Origin: Collimonas arenae
GTDB taxonomy: Bacteria; Pseudomonadota; Gammaproteobacteria; Burkholderiales; Burkholderiaceae_D
Length of the DNA stretch: 64,000 nucleotides
Direction of reading: 5' to 3'
Assembly (NCBI RefSeq): GCF_001584165.1
Contig: NZ_CP013233.1
Location: 2,798,620-2,862,619 of the forward strand
The notes under the pieces were generated by a model that was not told the DNA's origin, did not search any database, and saw nothing but the letters and a program-made list of their open reading frames with translations. The position numbers and the translations under genes are program-made. Positions 29,045-37,989 of this stretch are shown in pieces (the stretch's first letter is position 1; each line of letters starts with the position of its first letter).

Positions 29045-30510
29045 TCAGATTGCGGCCTGCCGGTAACCACCGCCGAGCGCACGCACCAGTTCCACATCGA
29101 GTGAGAACATGCGTGAGCGCAAAGTCGACAGGTCGCGCTGGTTGGTGAGGAAGGTATCCTGTGCATTGAGCACGTCGAGATAGGTTGCCAGGCCGCCTTC
29201 GTAGCGGTTCTGCGCAATGCGGAAAGCGTCTTGCGCGGCATCGGTCGCTTCCTGCACTTTGGCCAGGCGCCCCGACAATGCCTTCTCGCTGACAGCGACA
29301 TCGGCCACATCCTGCAACGCCTGCGTCACGGCACCATCGTAATTGGCGACTGCCTCGTCGTAACTGGCGCTGGCCGAGCGGTATTGCCCACGCAAGCGGC
29401 CGCCTTCAAAAATCGGCAGGGATATCGCCGGGCCGATGCTGCCGATATCGGAACCGGCCTTGGTCAGCATGCCCAAACCCAGCGATTGGAATCCCAGGTA
29501 AGCGGTCAGGTTAACGTTGGGTAAAACTGCGCCTTGGCCACCTTGATCTGCTTTGCCGCAGCTTCCGCACGCAAGCGTGCGGCAACCACATCGGGCCGAC
29601 GACCGAGAAGATTTACCGGCAACTGCTGCGGCAGTGCAAATGGCTTGGACAGATCGATGGCCGGCCGCGTCAACTGCAAGCCACGATCTGGTCCGGCGCC
29701 GATCAGCGCAGCGAGTTTATTCCGTTGCAAATCGATGGATTCGTCCAGGCTCAGCAAATCGGCTTCAGCGGATGCCTTACGCGCCAACACCTGTTTGACG
29801 CTACCCAGTGTCTCCAGACCATTGACGCGGCGCTGTTCGAACAGATCCAGTGTCTGCGTCCTCACTTTGAGCGCAGCTTCTGTCGTGTCGCGCTGGCTCA
29901 GCAAACGCTCGAACTCGGCGTACGCAGCAGCAATCGACGTCGCCAGCGTGATGCGCGCCTGCGCGGCATCGGCCCTGGCTGCCTCCAAATCGGAGGTGGC
30001 TGCCGCCAGTGCTGCGCGGTTCTTCCCCCAGAAATCGATTTCATAGCTGAGGTTCAGGGTCGCCTGCCCTTCGTAGTTATAGTTCTGCGGCACGAATTCA
30101 GCCGGAACACCGTTGTTGTAGCTTTGCTTCATGTAGTCGGCCGATGCATTCGCACTGACCTGCGGCAGCAGCGATGCACCCTGCTGCTGCGCCACGCCTT
30201 GCGCCTTCATCAATCGCGCCTGAGCAGCTGCCAATGACGGCGCGCCCTTCAAGCCCTCGGCGATCAAGGTATCCAATTGCCGGTCGCCGTAGACCGCCCA
30301 CCAATTATCGTCAGGCCAGTTGACGGCGCTGCCGCTCAACGACTGTCCGGTCTGATAGCTGCCGATGTCTTTCGGCTCGGCGCGCGGACCGATATCGGAA
30401 AACTGCGCGCAGCCGCCGAGGGTCAGCGCCAACAGGAACGAGCTGGCGACACCACGCAAAGCGGGTGCAGCAGAGAGTGAGAAATTACGGAGCGACATGG
30501 CGATATCCAT
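29045..30510 (-). CDS. outer membrane efflux factor (NodT/OprM family lipoprotein), frameshifted in this sequence
   Basis: About 488 residues after repair. The start is 30510 or the Met at 30498; both lead to a lipoprotein signal ending LTLGGC. Two OEP repeats follow, with NWPDDNWWAVYGDRQLDTLI at the start of the mature domain and a second-repeat segment RRPDVVAARLRAEAA. The frame breaks after AQFYP; adding one G at 29519-29521 (plus strand) gives NVNLTAYLGFQSLGLGMLT and joins the C-terminal third. It forms the trimeric outer membrane channel of the efflux pump. First gene of the operon, directly behind the operator. Confidence 0.9.
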
Positions 30511-30519
30511 TTATAACTG

Positions 30520-30562
30520 TACTGTACGGTATAGTATAGTATTGACTTTTTGGCGTCGTCAA
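30520..30562 (-). promoter_or_regulatory. efflux operon promoter with embedded TetR-type operator
   Basis: TACTGTACGGTATAGTA at 30520-30536 is a 17-bp near-perfect palindrome centred on 30528, with only one mismatched pair. On the minus strand a -35 TTGACG (plus 30557-30562) and a -10 TATACT (plus 30533-30538) are spaced 18 bases apart, so the -10 overlaps the palindrome. A bound repressor would block the promoter. The divergent tetR gene is the obvious partner. Confidence 0.75.
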
Positions 30563-30631
30563 GTAAAACTGACGTACTTGAAAAACAGGTATTTTTTTAC
30601 AACAGAGGTGCAGCAAGCTGCGGCCAGCGCT

Positions 30632-31265
30632 GTGAGCAGGCAAGAACAAGGACCAATTAATGCGCAAGAAAGTGAAGAGCGACGGCAGGCGATCATCGAC
30701 ATCGCTGCGGAAATGTTTAACGACGTCGGCTTCGAACGAGCATCCATGTCGGAAATCTCTGCCCGCTTGGGGGATCGAAAGCGACGCTGTACAACTATTT
30801 CTCTTCAAAGGAAGAAATTTTTGTCGAAGTGATGCGCCAGCAGGCCGGGCAGAAATTTGAAGTGACCTTCACCAGTCTGGTCGAATCGGATGATTTGCGC
30901 GGCGCCTTGCAACGCTTTGGCGCACTGTATTTGCATGCGGTGCTGTCCCCTGAAGTCATTGCCGCCAAACGCTTGGCCTTCTATCACGCCGAGCGCTCCA
31001 ACCTGGGACAAATGCTGTACGAGCGCGGACCGAAGCTGGCTGGATGATGGTCGCGGAATTCCTCAAGAAAGCGATGGCAAGAAAACAGTTGCGCCAGGCT
31101 GACGCCTGGGTCGCGGCACTGCAGTTACGCGGGCTGCTGGATGCAGAGTGGCTTGAAATCAGGATGCTTGGCGTCGTCACAAACGTCACCCCTACAAAAA
31201 TACGCGACACGGTGGAACGCGCAATCGATGTGTTCATGCTGGCCTATGCCACCGAGAAGCACTGA
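30632..31265 (+). CDS. TetR-family repressor, with two frameshifts in this sequence
   Basis: About 211 residues. The start is probably the GTG at 30632 (VSRQEQGPINAQESEERR); a GTG at 30608 is also in frame and neither has a strong ribosome site. The helix-turn-helix reads AAEMFNDVGFERASMSEISARLG, then the frame breaks. Adding a G to the run 30769-30773 restores GSKATLYNYFSSKEEIFVEV. A second loss at 31038-31039, repaired by one G, links YERGPKL to WMMVAEFLKKAM and the C-terminal ligand domain. Divergent from the efflux operon, with the operator between them. Confidence 0.85.
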
Positions 31266-31459
31266 CGAAGAGTGCACGGCCATGCCCCGCACGATATGGC
31301 CGCGCAAGCCGCACTTGCCAAAACAATGGCGATGACTATACTTATTTCGGCAATCTTATTTCCACAAGGAAATTTTTGTGCTATAGATAAAGGCAGCAAG
31401 AGCGGCCAAATGAAGACTTGGGTTTATTGAGCGGATTAATGGCAATCGGGAGATTCGTC

Positions 31460-31974
31460 ATGAAACAGTTTGTCCGGAACCTCACTCTAGTTATCGCGTC
31501 GACAATGATCTGCACGGCAGCCTGGCGGGGACTGCCACTGCTACGATGACCAACACGGTCACTATCGCCGCCAATTGCAGCATCTCCACTCTCGGCTTCA
31601 CCACTACCTACGACCCTGTAGTCGTCAATGCCACTGCCAACCAGGATGTAACAGCCAGCGTCACCACCACCTGCACGGTCGGCGCCTCCCCTGTCGTCAC
31701 GCTTGGGCAGGGAGCCAACGCCAACACCGGCTCGACCGATGCCGTGCCGTTGCGTCGCCTGTCCAGCGCGGCGGCTCGCCCAGCTATCTCAACTACGGAA
31801 TGTTCTCCGACTCCGGCCGCACCGTCACCTGGGCAACACTGCAGCGACCGCCCCTACTGCCGTCACTGCTACCGGCTCAGCCACCGCACTGACTGTCTAT
31901 GCGCGCGTTCCGTCCGGGCAAACCGGCCCGCCACCACCTTCACCGACGCGGTCATCGCCACCGTAACCTTTTAA
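31460..31974 (+). CDS. spore coat U (SCPU)-domain secreted protein, with four frameshifts in this sequence
   Basis: ATG at 31460 with GGGAGA upstream. Four single-base losses, near 31521, 31766-31770, 31831 and 31926-31929, split the frame. Adding one base at each gives a signal peptide (MKQFVRNLTLVIASTMICTA), then TMTNTVTIAANCSISTLGF, VPLRRLSSGGGSPSYLNYGMF, TVTWGNTAATAPTAVTATG and the ending TFTDAVIATVTF, about 172 residues. SCPU proteins are pilin-like subunits exported by chaperone-usher systems and used in adhesion or biofilm. No chaperone or usher gene is visible beside it. The break density is the highest in the window. Confidence 0.75.
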
Positions 31975-32059
31975 TCGGCAATGCCGCGTCGAGCGCCGAT
32001 CAATCTCGGCGCATATGTCAGTGAACCAGATGCACAGCCATTTGGTGTATCCTGACGCC

Positions 32060-32500
32060 ATGAACAATGACACCGACATCCAGCTCAGCGGGCCATTCCG
32101 CGTGACCGACGCCACTGGCCGCAACCATGATATAAAAGCAATCCGCATTTTCGACGAGGGCTATGGGATCATCGACGTCTATGTCGATTTCAGCGCCGCA
32201 ATCGGCAAAGATCGGCTGTATGCCGATAAGGTATTGATTGGACACATTCTGGCCAGGTTGCGCCAGATCGGCTACGTCGGCCCGGATTTCGGTCACGGCG
32301 ATCTCGGACTGCAAGACGACAAATTGGTTGTATTGGAAGCGCCTGAAGAATTCAATGCGTTCGCCGCCAGCAAGGGCTGGAAGAATCTGGCCGATGAGTT
32401 TGCCGACGAGTTCCCTGAAGATTCCGCCGTCAACGACGACGCCGGAACGGCCGTATCCAGCAGCAAGCTAGATGCACTCAAGAATAAATTCAAAGCTTAG
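32060..32500 (+). CDS. conserved-looking protein of unknown function
   Basis: 146 residues from the ATG at 32060; earlier in-frame starts exist at 32030 and 32015. It is soluble and acidic, with a mixed alpha/beta N-terminal part (RIFDEGYGIIDVYVDFSAAIG), a helical middle (VLIGHILARLRQIGYVGPDFG) and an acidic C-terminal tail. There is no signal peptide and no motif that I recognise. The codon pattern and clean frame support a real gene. Neighbours give no clue to its role. Confidence 0.65.
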   Translation: MNNDTDIQLSGPFRVTDATGRNHDIKAIRIFDEGYGIIDVYVDFSAAIGKDRLYADKVLIGHILARLRQIGYVGPDFGHGDLGLQDDKLVVLEAPEEFNAFAASKGWKNLADEFADEFPEDSAVNDDAGTAVSSSKLDALKNKFKA

Positions 32501-32563
32501 CAAGTCCCTCGTACCTGTCTAGCCGGCAGCATTTCAAGCCGTTTTTCAACAAAAACGCAGCGC

Positions 32564-33075
32564 TCAATGAGGCGCTGCGTTTTCGCTCGCCGACAAAGCG
32601 CGGTGCCCATAACTGACAACCCGCGTCATCCGCCACTTGCCGTCCTTGTTCTCCCAGATCATGAGAAATTTGGCTACCCCTTCGCACTTGCCTGTATCGA
32701 CGCTGCAGAAGCGATGCTCACCTTCCTCGATCGCGCCATAATCCTTGATAGGGTAAACCTGCAGCGTGCCGGGAAGCAGTTCCCGTCGAACCTTATGGCA
32801 AATGTATTTGCGGGTATTTTCCACCACCTCGTCACGGTTCCACGTCACTCCGCCCTGATCATGGTAGAACTCCACATCAGGAGTGAAGTACTCGGAAAAC
32901 TGTTCGAGGTCACAACGGTTATACGCATCGAACAGCCTCGCATCCATGGCCGCGATGGCCTGAGTCAATGCACTGCTGCTCTCGTCGGACTGTGCGTTCG
33001 TCGCGCCGGACTGGTTTGCCAGCGCGACAAGCAGCCTGTGCCGACCGCAAGCAGGCGAAAACATCGACACCTCAT
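32564..33075 (-). CDS. secreted NTF2-like (SnoaL/DUF4440-type) protein, N-terminus frameshifted in this sequence
   Basis: The body shows a cone-shaped NTF2-like fold: AIAAMDARLFDAYNRCDLEQF, YFTPDVEFYHDQGG and the final strand WRMTRVVSYGHRAL. As written, the N-terminus is poor. Starting at the ATG at 33075 (AAAGGACG upstream) and adding one C at 33035-33036 gives MRCRCFRLLAVGTGLLVAL followed by ANQSGATNAQ, a textbook signal peptide. The repaired protein is about 170 residues and periplasmic. NTF2-like proteins bind small ligands or act as enzymes; the role is unknown. Another NTF2-like protein is encoded at 33919. Confidence 0.75.
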
Positions 33076-33238
33076 CTGAAACGTCCTTTACCTGAATGCA
33101 GGAATGCATATTTAGCGATCAACGCAACTGCGAAAATTGGCAGATCCCATCTGCTGGCATTGCTGTCATCATTGCCCCGATACGTAGCAGACACTCTACG
33201 GCAATTGTCCTGCGCCCAGCAAATATGGAGAACCCATC

Positions 33239-33823
33239 ATGCCTACAGATTTGGAAGTAGCGGCGCAATCCAGGCAAATCAATGTGCTCACCGTTATCGA
33301 CACGGCGCGGATCAAGAGATACTACCCACATCCCAGCAAAGATGCGCAGAAACCTACGGCAATTGATCACGGCTATCAGTTCATGCTCTGCGCAAATTCA
33401 AGAGGCCCTGTCAGCGGCCAAGGAACCGCCGACCTGCATTTCCAGGCGCATATCGGCGACACCGTATCGCTGACAGCGGTCTCAATCTATGACAACGCTG
33501 ACGATGCCGTCATTGTCTATGGCATTCGTCATGGAGAAAAGAACCGTGTCTTCAATCGGTTCACACAAAATCTGATCACCAGGACCGGAGCAGTCGCGCC
33601 CAACCCCGATTCTCAGAATGGCTTGCCGGCAATCCAGAGGAAAAGCATTTTTTCGAGTTTTGACGGCAAGATAAAAAACAGCGGGACGCAGGATTTCCAT
33701 ATCCTGTTTTCGCTCTATGCGCTGGCGGACAATGGGGAACAGCAAGATCTGTTCGGATACTTCCGTTGGAATCCGAGCATCACGGTGAATGGATGGAAGC
33801 AGGAAGAAAGCAATGATGCATAG
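33239..33823 (+). CDS. AidA/PixA-family inclusion body protein
   Basis: 194 residues. INVLTVIDTARIKRYYPHPS near residue 14, PTAIDHGYQFMLCANSRG and the C-terminal FHILFSLYALADNGEQQDLFGYFRWNP match the PixA/AidA family, known as quorum-sensing-regulated AidA proteins of Ralstonia and Burkholderia and as the PixA crystalline inclusion protein of Xenorhabdus. Their molecular role is unsettled. The start at 33239 has GGAGAA close upstream. It stands alone on the plus strand between two NTF2-like genes. No AHL synthase is visible in the window. Confidence 0.8.
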   Translation: MPTDLEVAAQSRQINVLTVIDTARIKRYYPHPSKDAQKPTAIDHGYQFMLCANSRGPVSGQGTADLHFQAHIGDTVSLTAVSIYDNADDAVIVYGIRHGEKNRVFNRFTQNLITRTGAVAPNPDSQNGLPAIQRKSIFSSFDGKIKNSGTQDFHILFSLYALADNGEQQDLFGYFRWNPSITVNGWKQEESNDA

Positions 33824-33918
33824 CCGTCCGCGATGCAGGCAACTTGATCGAAAGCGGCCGCCATGACATTATTTCGCAGCTGCGGCATTTCCATTTCGCT
33901 CATGACCCGGAGAATTCA

Positions 33919-34404
33919 ATGCAAACCCCGATATTCCTTGCGCTAGCCACTACCGTTCTCGCGCTGGCAGGATGCGCCTCGAGTTCGCCGACCACGCCGG
34001 ACGGCGCACGAAGAGAGGTTTGCAAGCGGACCAGCGAAAAGGAAATATCTGCCCTGTTCGACCGCTGGAACAACTCGCTACAGACTGGCGATCCGCACAA
34101 GGTGCTGGAAAACTATGCGGAGCGATCGATCCTGTTGCCAACGCTATCCAACCAACCGCGCCTGACTGCCGCCGAGAAAGAGGCGTATTTCCGGCATTTC
34201 CTCGAATACAAACCCATGGGGCGGATCGACTCCAGGTTTATCGATATTGGTTGCAACACAGCCGTCGACGCCGGCTTATATACCTTCACATTTGCCAGCA
34301 CCGGAATTCAAGCCAAGGCCCGCTATACCTTCACCTATAAGTGGGATGGCATGCAATGGTTGATTACAAGCCAGCACTCCTCGGCCATGCCCGGTAAGGA
34401 CTGA
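33919..34404 (+). CDS. SgcJ/EcaC-type NTF2-like lipoprotein
   Basis: 161 residues from the ATG at 33919 (CGGAGAA upstream), starting with the lipoprotein signal MQTPIFLALATTVLALAGC. The mature domain has SEKEISALFDRWNNSLQTGDP, KVLENYAERSILLPTL and the strand YTFTYKWDGMQWLITSQHSS, as in the SgcJ/EcaC or CaMKII-association-like branch of NTF2 proteins. Probably anchored in the periplasm. The function is unknown. The longer frame to 33844 adds a leader with no signal. Confidence 0.8.
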   Translation: MQTPIFLALATTVLALAGCASSSPTTPDGARREVCKRTSEKEISALFDRWNNSLQTGDPHKVLENYAERSILLPTLSNQPRLTAAEKEAYFRHFLEYKPMGRIDSRFIDIGCNTAVDAGLYTFTFASTGIQAKARYTFTYKWDGMQWLITSQHSSAMPGKD

Positions 34405-34753
34405 AAGGCAGCGCACCGCGGCGACCGGTTCAACACACCGCCGCCGCCGTAATGCTGTCGTTTGATCAACTCGCCGAGTGTCAATGTCATAAACCTAAGT
34501 TTATCGATCAAATTTGCGCGCCACCCCACCAATTTTGCTCTGGCGAAATCGAGTAAATTAGCTAAACTGGTAAACGGTTGAATGGCCGCCAACCGCTTGC
34601 ACACTGGATTTCCGGTGATACTCCATCCAGCTGCCAAGACGACTCACTGCATGAAAGTGAGCAGTTTGACGAAGCAACTCAACTTAACACGCTGCATGAA
34701 GCGATTTGTCACTTTTACGACTAGTGTGATGTATCAATTTTGGAAAGACTATT
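34405..34753. other. gene-free interval, likely cold shock gene leader
   Basis: About 350 bases upstream of the cold shock gene. AAAGTGA (34654-34660) and TCACTTT (34709-34715) are inverted copies and CTGCATGAA occurs twice, so the leader may fold. Long structured 5' leaders are known for csp mRNAs; here this is inference. No gene is supported. Confidence 0.4.
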
Positions 34754-34959
34754 ATGGATACAGGTACTGTCAAATGGTTTAATGACTCCAAGGGTATTGG
34801 CTTTATCGCGCCCGATAATGGCGGAGAAGAATTGTTTGCCCACTTTTCCGCAATTCAGATGGGCGGCGAAAAATTCCTCCGAGAGGGCAGAAAGTCAAAT
34901 TCGACGTCATGGAACGCCCCAAAGGCAAACAAGCATCCAACATTCAAGAAGCAAGCTAG
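34754..34959 (+). CDS. cold shock protein, frameshifted in this sequence
   Basis: Starts [20 protein letters not shown], with the RNP1-like KGIGFI (KGFGFI in most) and RNP2-like LFAHFSAI of the cold shock domain. The frame breaks after LREG. Adding one G at 34885-34887 gives [20 protein letters not shown] and a stop at 34957-34959, so a protein of about 68 residues, the usual Csp length. These proteins bind single-stranded RNA and DNA and melt RNA structure. It has a clear terminator 78 bases downstream. Confidence 0.85.
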
Positions 34960-35036
34960 TCTACGATCAACAGGCACTGCAAAACCTCTGCTGTAACCTC
35001 ATGGTGAAGTGAAGTTAAGGTATTGACAGATTTACC

Positions 35037-35073
35037 AAGGCTCGCAGCTCAACAGAGCGCGCGAGCCTTTTTC
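35037..35073 (+). terminator. rho-independent terminator of the cold shock gene
   Basis: AAGGCTCGC (35037-35045) pairs perfectly with GCGAGCCTT (35061-35069) around a 15-base loop and is followed by a T-run. Confidence 0.85.
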
Positions 35074-35100
35074 ATTGATGCCATCCGGAGGATATCCAGC

Positions 35101-35190
35101 ATGCGAGAAAACAGATTCGCCGACCACGAGCAAACGCCACCAGCTGCCATCAAGGTTAGACGTCACGACACTCCAATGGCGCCACCGTAA
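35101..35190 (+). CDS. candidate 29-residue small protein
   Basis: ATG at 35101 preceded by a strong CGGAGGA ribosome site about 9 bases away, and TAA at 35188. The product begins MRENRFADHEQTPPAAIKVR, is basic and Pro-rich, and is not recognised. Its stop overlaps the ribosome site of the next small gene, which suggests coupled translation. It could instead be a leader peptide controlling that gene. Only two good ribosome sites and tight spacing support it. Confidence 0.4.
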   Translation: MRENRFADHEQTPPAAIKVRRHDTPMAPP

Positions 35191-35199
35191 GGAGGCATC

Positions 35200-35394
35200 A
35201 TGCAAAGAAACGATCAGAACAGCCTTAGCCAAAAACGCTACAAGGAAACCATCCGCAACCTGTATGAGCGCATCAACAGCGGCGATGAAACCGCATGGGC
35301 GGAAGTTAATGACAAGAACAATCTGGATCTGGTTCTGCTTGCCGAGATAGCAAAAAATCATGACTTGATCAAGAAGCTGCGAAGCTGGTGGTAG
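35200..35394 (+). CDS. small protein of unknown function
   Basis: 64 residues with AAGGAGG (35189-35195) ideally placed before the ATG. It is hydrophilic and likely all-helical: KRYKETIRNLYERINSGDE, then LVLLAEIAKNHDLIKKLRSWW, ending in two tryptophans. No signal peptide or known motif. It directly follows the 29-codon ORF and the cold shock terminator, so the pair may form its own short transcript. Confidence 0.6.
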   Translation: MQRNDQNSLSQKRYKETIRNLYERINSGDETAWAEVNDKNNLDLVLLAEIAKNHDLIKKLRSWW

Positions 35395-35464
35395 TGTGTG
35401 CCAGATCAACCAGGCTCTGACATGAACCTGACCTCGCTGTTGTCATTGCACCGCAACCCTCCGC

Positions 35465-36670
35465 TCAACTGCCGGGCTGGAAACCGTGGCAGGAAGCGCG
35501 CCAGGTGATCAGTAAGGCGAGCGCCAGCGATAGGACTAGAACCCAGGGCAAGGTCGCCGCACCACGCATTTCCAGCACCACCCCGCCGACGACTCCACCA
35601 CCGGCAATGGCAGCGTTCCAGACGGTGACGATCAACGCTTGTCCGACATCGGCAGCCGTTCCAGATGCATTGGCGGCGGCAGTCTGGAACAGGGTCGCAA
35701 TACCGCCAAAGGCCAGGCCCCAGGCGCCGATACCAAAATAGATGATCAGCGGCATCCGGCTCCAGACGGCGAGCGCCAGCGCCGCCACGCCGAACAGCAT
35801 GATGCTCAACACCGTCAACCGTCGCAGCCAGCGGTCAATGCCGACACCGATGATCCAAATGCCTGCCAGCGCCATGCTGCCAAAGATGAACAGCACCAGG
35901 TCTGTGCGTGCCACCATCCCGGCTTGGGCGAGGAAGGGAACAATGTAAGTGTAGAGAATGTTATGTGCCAGAACAAAAGCAAAGGTAACTGCCAACACCG
36001 CACTGACGCCGGGCATGGCAAGCACATCGATCACCCTGCTGCGACAGCTCTTCGGTTCGCCGGCAAAGTCCGGCACTTTCATCTGTACCCAGACGACCAG
36101 CAGCAGCGTCAGCAGACTCACCACGCCGAACGTGTAGTGCCAACCGACCCAGCTTCCCAGCAGCGTCCCCAGCGGAATTCCGAGAGACAGGGCCAGCGGC
36201 GCCCCTGCCATGGCGACCGCGATCGCGCGGCCGCGTAGCGAATCCGCCACCATGCGACTAGCGAAGCCGGCTAGCAAAGCCCACAGCAAACCGGCAAAGA
36301 TGCCGGCGAATAGCCGCGCCAGCAGGATTAGCACAAAATTATCGGCCAGCGCCGTAATCGTATTGACGATGAAAAAGCCGCAGATCGCCGTTTGCAGCAA
36401 TGGTCGCCGACGCCAACCGCGCGTCAGTGCCACCAACGGAATCGCAGCCAGCAAGGAGCCGATGGCATAAATGGTGACGAATTGTCCGACTAACGCCTCC
36501 GAGACCGCCAGATCGCGGCTCATCTGCGCCAGCAGTCCGGCCGGCAACGCTTCCGTCAGGATCGTGATAAAACCTGCGGTCGCTAGCGCCAGCAGCGCCG
36601 CCAACGGCAAGGCGGGAGCTTCAGCAGCATCGAAGGCCACAGTCTGGCCGCGCAGCGAGTCGCCCTTCAT
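35465..36670 (-). CDS. MFS transporter, DHA1-type
   Basis: 401 residues with twelve membrane segments. Motif A-like RGWRRRPLL sits in the loop after helix 2, and LTEALPAGLLAQMSRDL in helix 1 and its loop fits the AraJ/YdhP-type DHA1 branch (sugar and drug efflux). It probably exports a small toxic compound across the inner membrane. Its start overlaps the stop of the serine hydrolase by four bases, so the two form an operon that faces a divergent LysR gene. Confidence 0.88.
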   Translation of the reverse strand: MKGDSLRGQTVAFDAAEAPALPLAALLALATAGFITILTEALPAGLLAQMSRDLAVSEALVGQFVTIYAIGSLLAAIPLVALTRGWRRRPLLQTAICGFFIVNTITALADNFVLILLARLFAGIFAGLLWALLAGFASRMVADSLRGRAIAVAMAGAPLALSLGIPLGTLLGSWVGWHYTFGVVSLLTLLLVVWVQMKVPDFAGEPKSCRSRVIDVLAMPGVSAVLAVTFAFVLAHNILYTYIVPFLAQAGMVARTDLVLFIFGSMALAGIWIIGVGIDRWLRRLTVLSIMLFGVAALALAVWSRMPLIIYFGIGAWGLAFGGIATLFQTAAANASGTAADVGQALIVTVWNAAIAGGGVVGGVVLEMRGAATLPWVLVLSLALALLITWRASCHGFQPGS

Positions 36671-37878
36671 GCTGCTTGCTCCGTGTTCTGCCTGGCAGGT
36701 AAATGAGCGTAAACCGCATCCCGCAAATCAGTCACGAAACGGCCCGACATGCCCTCGTACAGCGTATTGGTGAAGGCCACCACGCTCAAGCCCTGAGCGC
36801 GGTCCACCCACCAGGAATGACCGTAAGCGCCGCCCCAGCGCCAAGTACCGGCGCTCTCCGGCGAGGCCGCCGCGACCGAATCGCGCAGTACCGAAAAACC
36901 GAGGCCGAAGCCAAAGCCGGGCGAGTTTGGCAGCGCCAGTTCGCCCGTCTGATTCCTCGCCATCTCATCGACCAACGCCGATGGGAGCAAATCTCCGCCG
37001 CCTTGGCGCAATAGCTCCAGCAGTTGCAGGAAATCGCCGGCGCTGCCTGTCATGCCGGCCCCGCCCGATTGAAAGGCCTTGGCATCCAAGGCCCGCGCCG
37101 GCACAAAACGAATGCCGACGGTTCCCTCAAAAGCCGGCACCACGTCCAGCTCACGCATGCGTCGGGGTTGCGGCAATTGGCTGACGTAAGGGGTGGCTAG
37201 GCGGCCGGCATCGACAGCGACAAAAGCCGTGTCGTGCAAGTCCAGCGGCCTCATTAGCAATTGCCGCAACGCGGCCTCCAGCGGCACCCCGCAGATCCGC
37301 TCGACGAGTGCTCCGACCACGTCGGTCGCCAACGAATATCCCCAGCCCGTACCGGGCTCATACAGCAGCGGCACGGTGGCGATGCGGCGCAGGTTTTCGG
37401 TCAACGTAATGGGGGTGCAATCCATGCCGTCGGAGACCCCGGCCAGCGCAAGCGGGCCCTGCTCATCGACCTCGAAAAAACGGTAACCAAGACCGGCAGT
37501 ATGGGAAAGCAATTGCCGCAAAGTGATGCGAGCTGGACGGCCATCTGCCAGACAGGGATGGAATTCAGGCAGCCAACGCGCCAGCGCATCGTCCAGCCCG
37601 ATCCTGCCCTGCCCCACCAGGATCATGGCCGCAGTAGAAACAAACGGCTTACTGACCGAGGCGAGCCGAAACAGTGCGTCAGTTCGCATGCGGCGCTGTG
37701 CTTCGCGGTCGGCAAAGCCGGCAGCCCGTGCATAAACCAATTGACCGTGCTGCGCCACCAGAACCACGGCGCCAACCAGACGTTGCTCGATGAGCGCAGC
37801 ATCAAGCGCTGCGTCGATTGGCGTTTGCGGCAAGGTGGATGGAACATCGGCTTCCGGGGTGGGCATTGCTATCAACAT
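36667..37878 (-). CDS. beta-lactamase-family serine hydrolase
   Basis: 403 residues. The SxxK nucleophile motif is SVSK near residue 77, with the YxN-like tyrosine in GYSLATDVVG and the third-motif region around WRWGGAYGHSWWVD. This is the class C/esterase EstB type of fold. No clear signal peptide, so it may be a cytoplasmic esterase rather than a secreted beta-lactamase. The substrate is unknown; tight coupling to the MFS gene suggests processing of a compound that the pump exports. Confidence 0.85.
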   Translation of the reverse strand: MLIAMPTPEADVPSTLPQTPIDAALDAALIEQRLVGAVVLVAQHGQLVYARAAGFADREAQRRMRTDALFRLASVSKPFVSTAAMILVGQGRIGLDDALARWLPEFHPCLADGRPARITLRQLLSHTAGLGYRFFEVDEQGPLALAGVSDGMDCTPITLTENLRRIATVPLLYEPGTGWGYSLATDVVGALVERICGVPLEAALRQLLMRPLDLHDTAFVAVDAGRLATPYVSQLPQPRRMRELDVVPAFEGTVGIRFVPARALDAKAFQSGGAGMTGSAGDFLQLLELLRQGGGDLLPSALVDEMARNQTGELALPNSPGFGFGLGFSVLRDSVAAASPESAGTWRWGGAYGHSWWVDRAQGLSVVAFTNTLYEGMSGRFVTDLRDAVYAHLPARQNTEQAA

Positions 37879-37941
37879 GATGACTCCTTTCGATTGTGGG
37901 TCGAAGAATCATAGGAGTCCGTCGATTAAAGATAAACTAGG

Positions 37942-37974
37942 CTATAGTTCCTGGCTATAGGGACATGAATGTCC
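37942..37974. promoter_or_regulatory. LysR-type operator candidates
   Basis: CTATAG occurs at 37942-37947 and 37955-37960. Each is palindromic and together they make a T-N11-A-like box. GGACAT-GA-ATGTCC at 37961-37974 is a second perfect 6-bp inverted repeat. Both lie between the divergent serine hydrolase and LysR genes, where a LysR regulator would bind. Confidence 0.5.
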
Positions 37975-37989
37975 GTAATCGAGGGAACG

